Positions 37,635-37,747 of a stretch of 37,747 bases of DNA are shown one piece after another; position 1 is the first letter of the stretch, and every line of letters starts with the position of its first letter. Position numbers and translations under genes: made by a program. Origin of the DNA: Thermoplasmata archaeon (GTDB lineage Archaea > Thermoplasmatota > Thermoplasmata > Lutacidiplasmatales > UBA184); assembly GCA_030037815.1 (NCBI GenBank), contig JASHPZ010000065.1:1-37747 (forward strand). The letters are read 5' to 3'. The notes beneath the pieces are model-generated. The model saw only the letters and a program-made list of their open reading frames with translations. It made no database searches and had not been told where the DNA came from.

Positions 37635-37747
37635 ATGCCCGCCGGAAAGGGGACCGACCGCCCGGCCCGGGAGGAGCTTCCGCCCGAGGAACCGTCCGAG
37701 ACGACCCAACTGGTCGCCCGGATCGAGGAGGAGCTGGACCTGCTCGT
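37635..37747 (+). CDS. Unidentified protein, 5' end only
   Basis: An ATG at 37635, 11 bp after the SRPBCC stop and 24-34 nt after a TATA-like box, opens a frame that runs off the window. GAGGGAG (37622-37628) could be a ribosome binding site. The 37 visible residues are charged and Pro-rich at first, then form an acidic helix (TTQLVARIEEELDLL). Such helices often lead into winged-helix regulators, and the palindrome in front would suit autoregulation, but no domain is visible. Confidence 0.5.
   Translation, partial: MPAGKGTDRPAREELPPEEPSETTQLVARIEEELDLL

Noticed and set aside
1-37747. CRISPR array, insertion sequence, integrase or prophage
   Set aside because: No regularly spaced direct repeats, transposase, recombinase or structural phage genes were found on either strand. 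The tRNA genes show no duplicated 3' fragment marking an att site.

Overview
The window reads as a chromosomal segment of a very G+C-rich archaeon. The evidence is the gene set: Alba, an archaeal-type RNA polymerase subunit RpoE with Spt4, ribosomal proteins S24e and S27ae, archaeal ProRS, a DUF373 protein, a TrmB regulator, a GTP-dependent dephospho-CoA kinase, a Taw2-like tRNA enzyme and a type II GAPDH. tRNA genes carry no encoded CCA. Many genes have an A/T-rich hexamer (CTTAAG, CTTATA, TTCAAG, GTTAA) about 24-36 nt before the start codon, as expected of leaderless archaeal TATA promoters. A Thermoplasmatota-like euryarchaeon fits best, but that is an inference from memory, not a phylogeny.

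Layout. 1-2.6 kb: partial zinc-ribbon gene, tRNA-Leu(GAG), alba, and a convergent membrane protein with a C-terminal RDD domain. 2.6-5.7 kb: aspartase, TrmB regulator, Taw2-like enzyme. 5.7-11.7 kb (minus): aminotransferase, UbiE/MenG-type methyltransferase, a STAND-like ATPase with TPRs, and its ATPase-less relative; three junctions have the upstream stop codon inside the next gene's TATA-like box. 11.8-19 kb: small membrane protein, ProRS, DUF373, phosphoribosyltransferase, glutamate dehydrogenase, ThiL, acyl-CoA dehydrogenase. 19-23.4 kb: GAPDH, a GNAT-methyltransferase fusion, then the information-processing operon rpoE-spt4-DPCK-rps24e-rps27ae. 23.4-30.5 kb: 4-TM protein, MFS transporter, DoxX-like protein behind an 18-bp palindrome, a histidine kinase/response-regulator pair whose regulator ends in a winged helix, a GNAT enzyme and a zinc alcohol dehydrogenase.

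30.5-32.2 kb: tRNA-Arg(CCG) and a compact arsenic operon. A previously uncalled 27-residue ORF with nine cysteines comes first, then ArsC of the low-molecular-weight phosphatase fold, then an aquaglyceroporin (AqpS-like). The Cys-rich ORF has its own ribosome binding site and overlaps ArsC by TTGA; it is the most interesting object in the window. The logic would be thiol sequestration, arsenate reduction, then arsenite exit through the channel.

32.2-37.7 kb looks accessory: a class III nucleotide cyclase fused to a TolB-like domain and TPRs, two paralogous alpha/alpha-toroid (squalene cyclase/prenyltransferase-like) proteins flanking a methyltransferase, an SRPBCC protein, and a perfect 8-3-8 palindrome in front of a last, truncated gene. 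I see no CRISPR array, insertion sequence, integrase or prophage gene.
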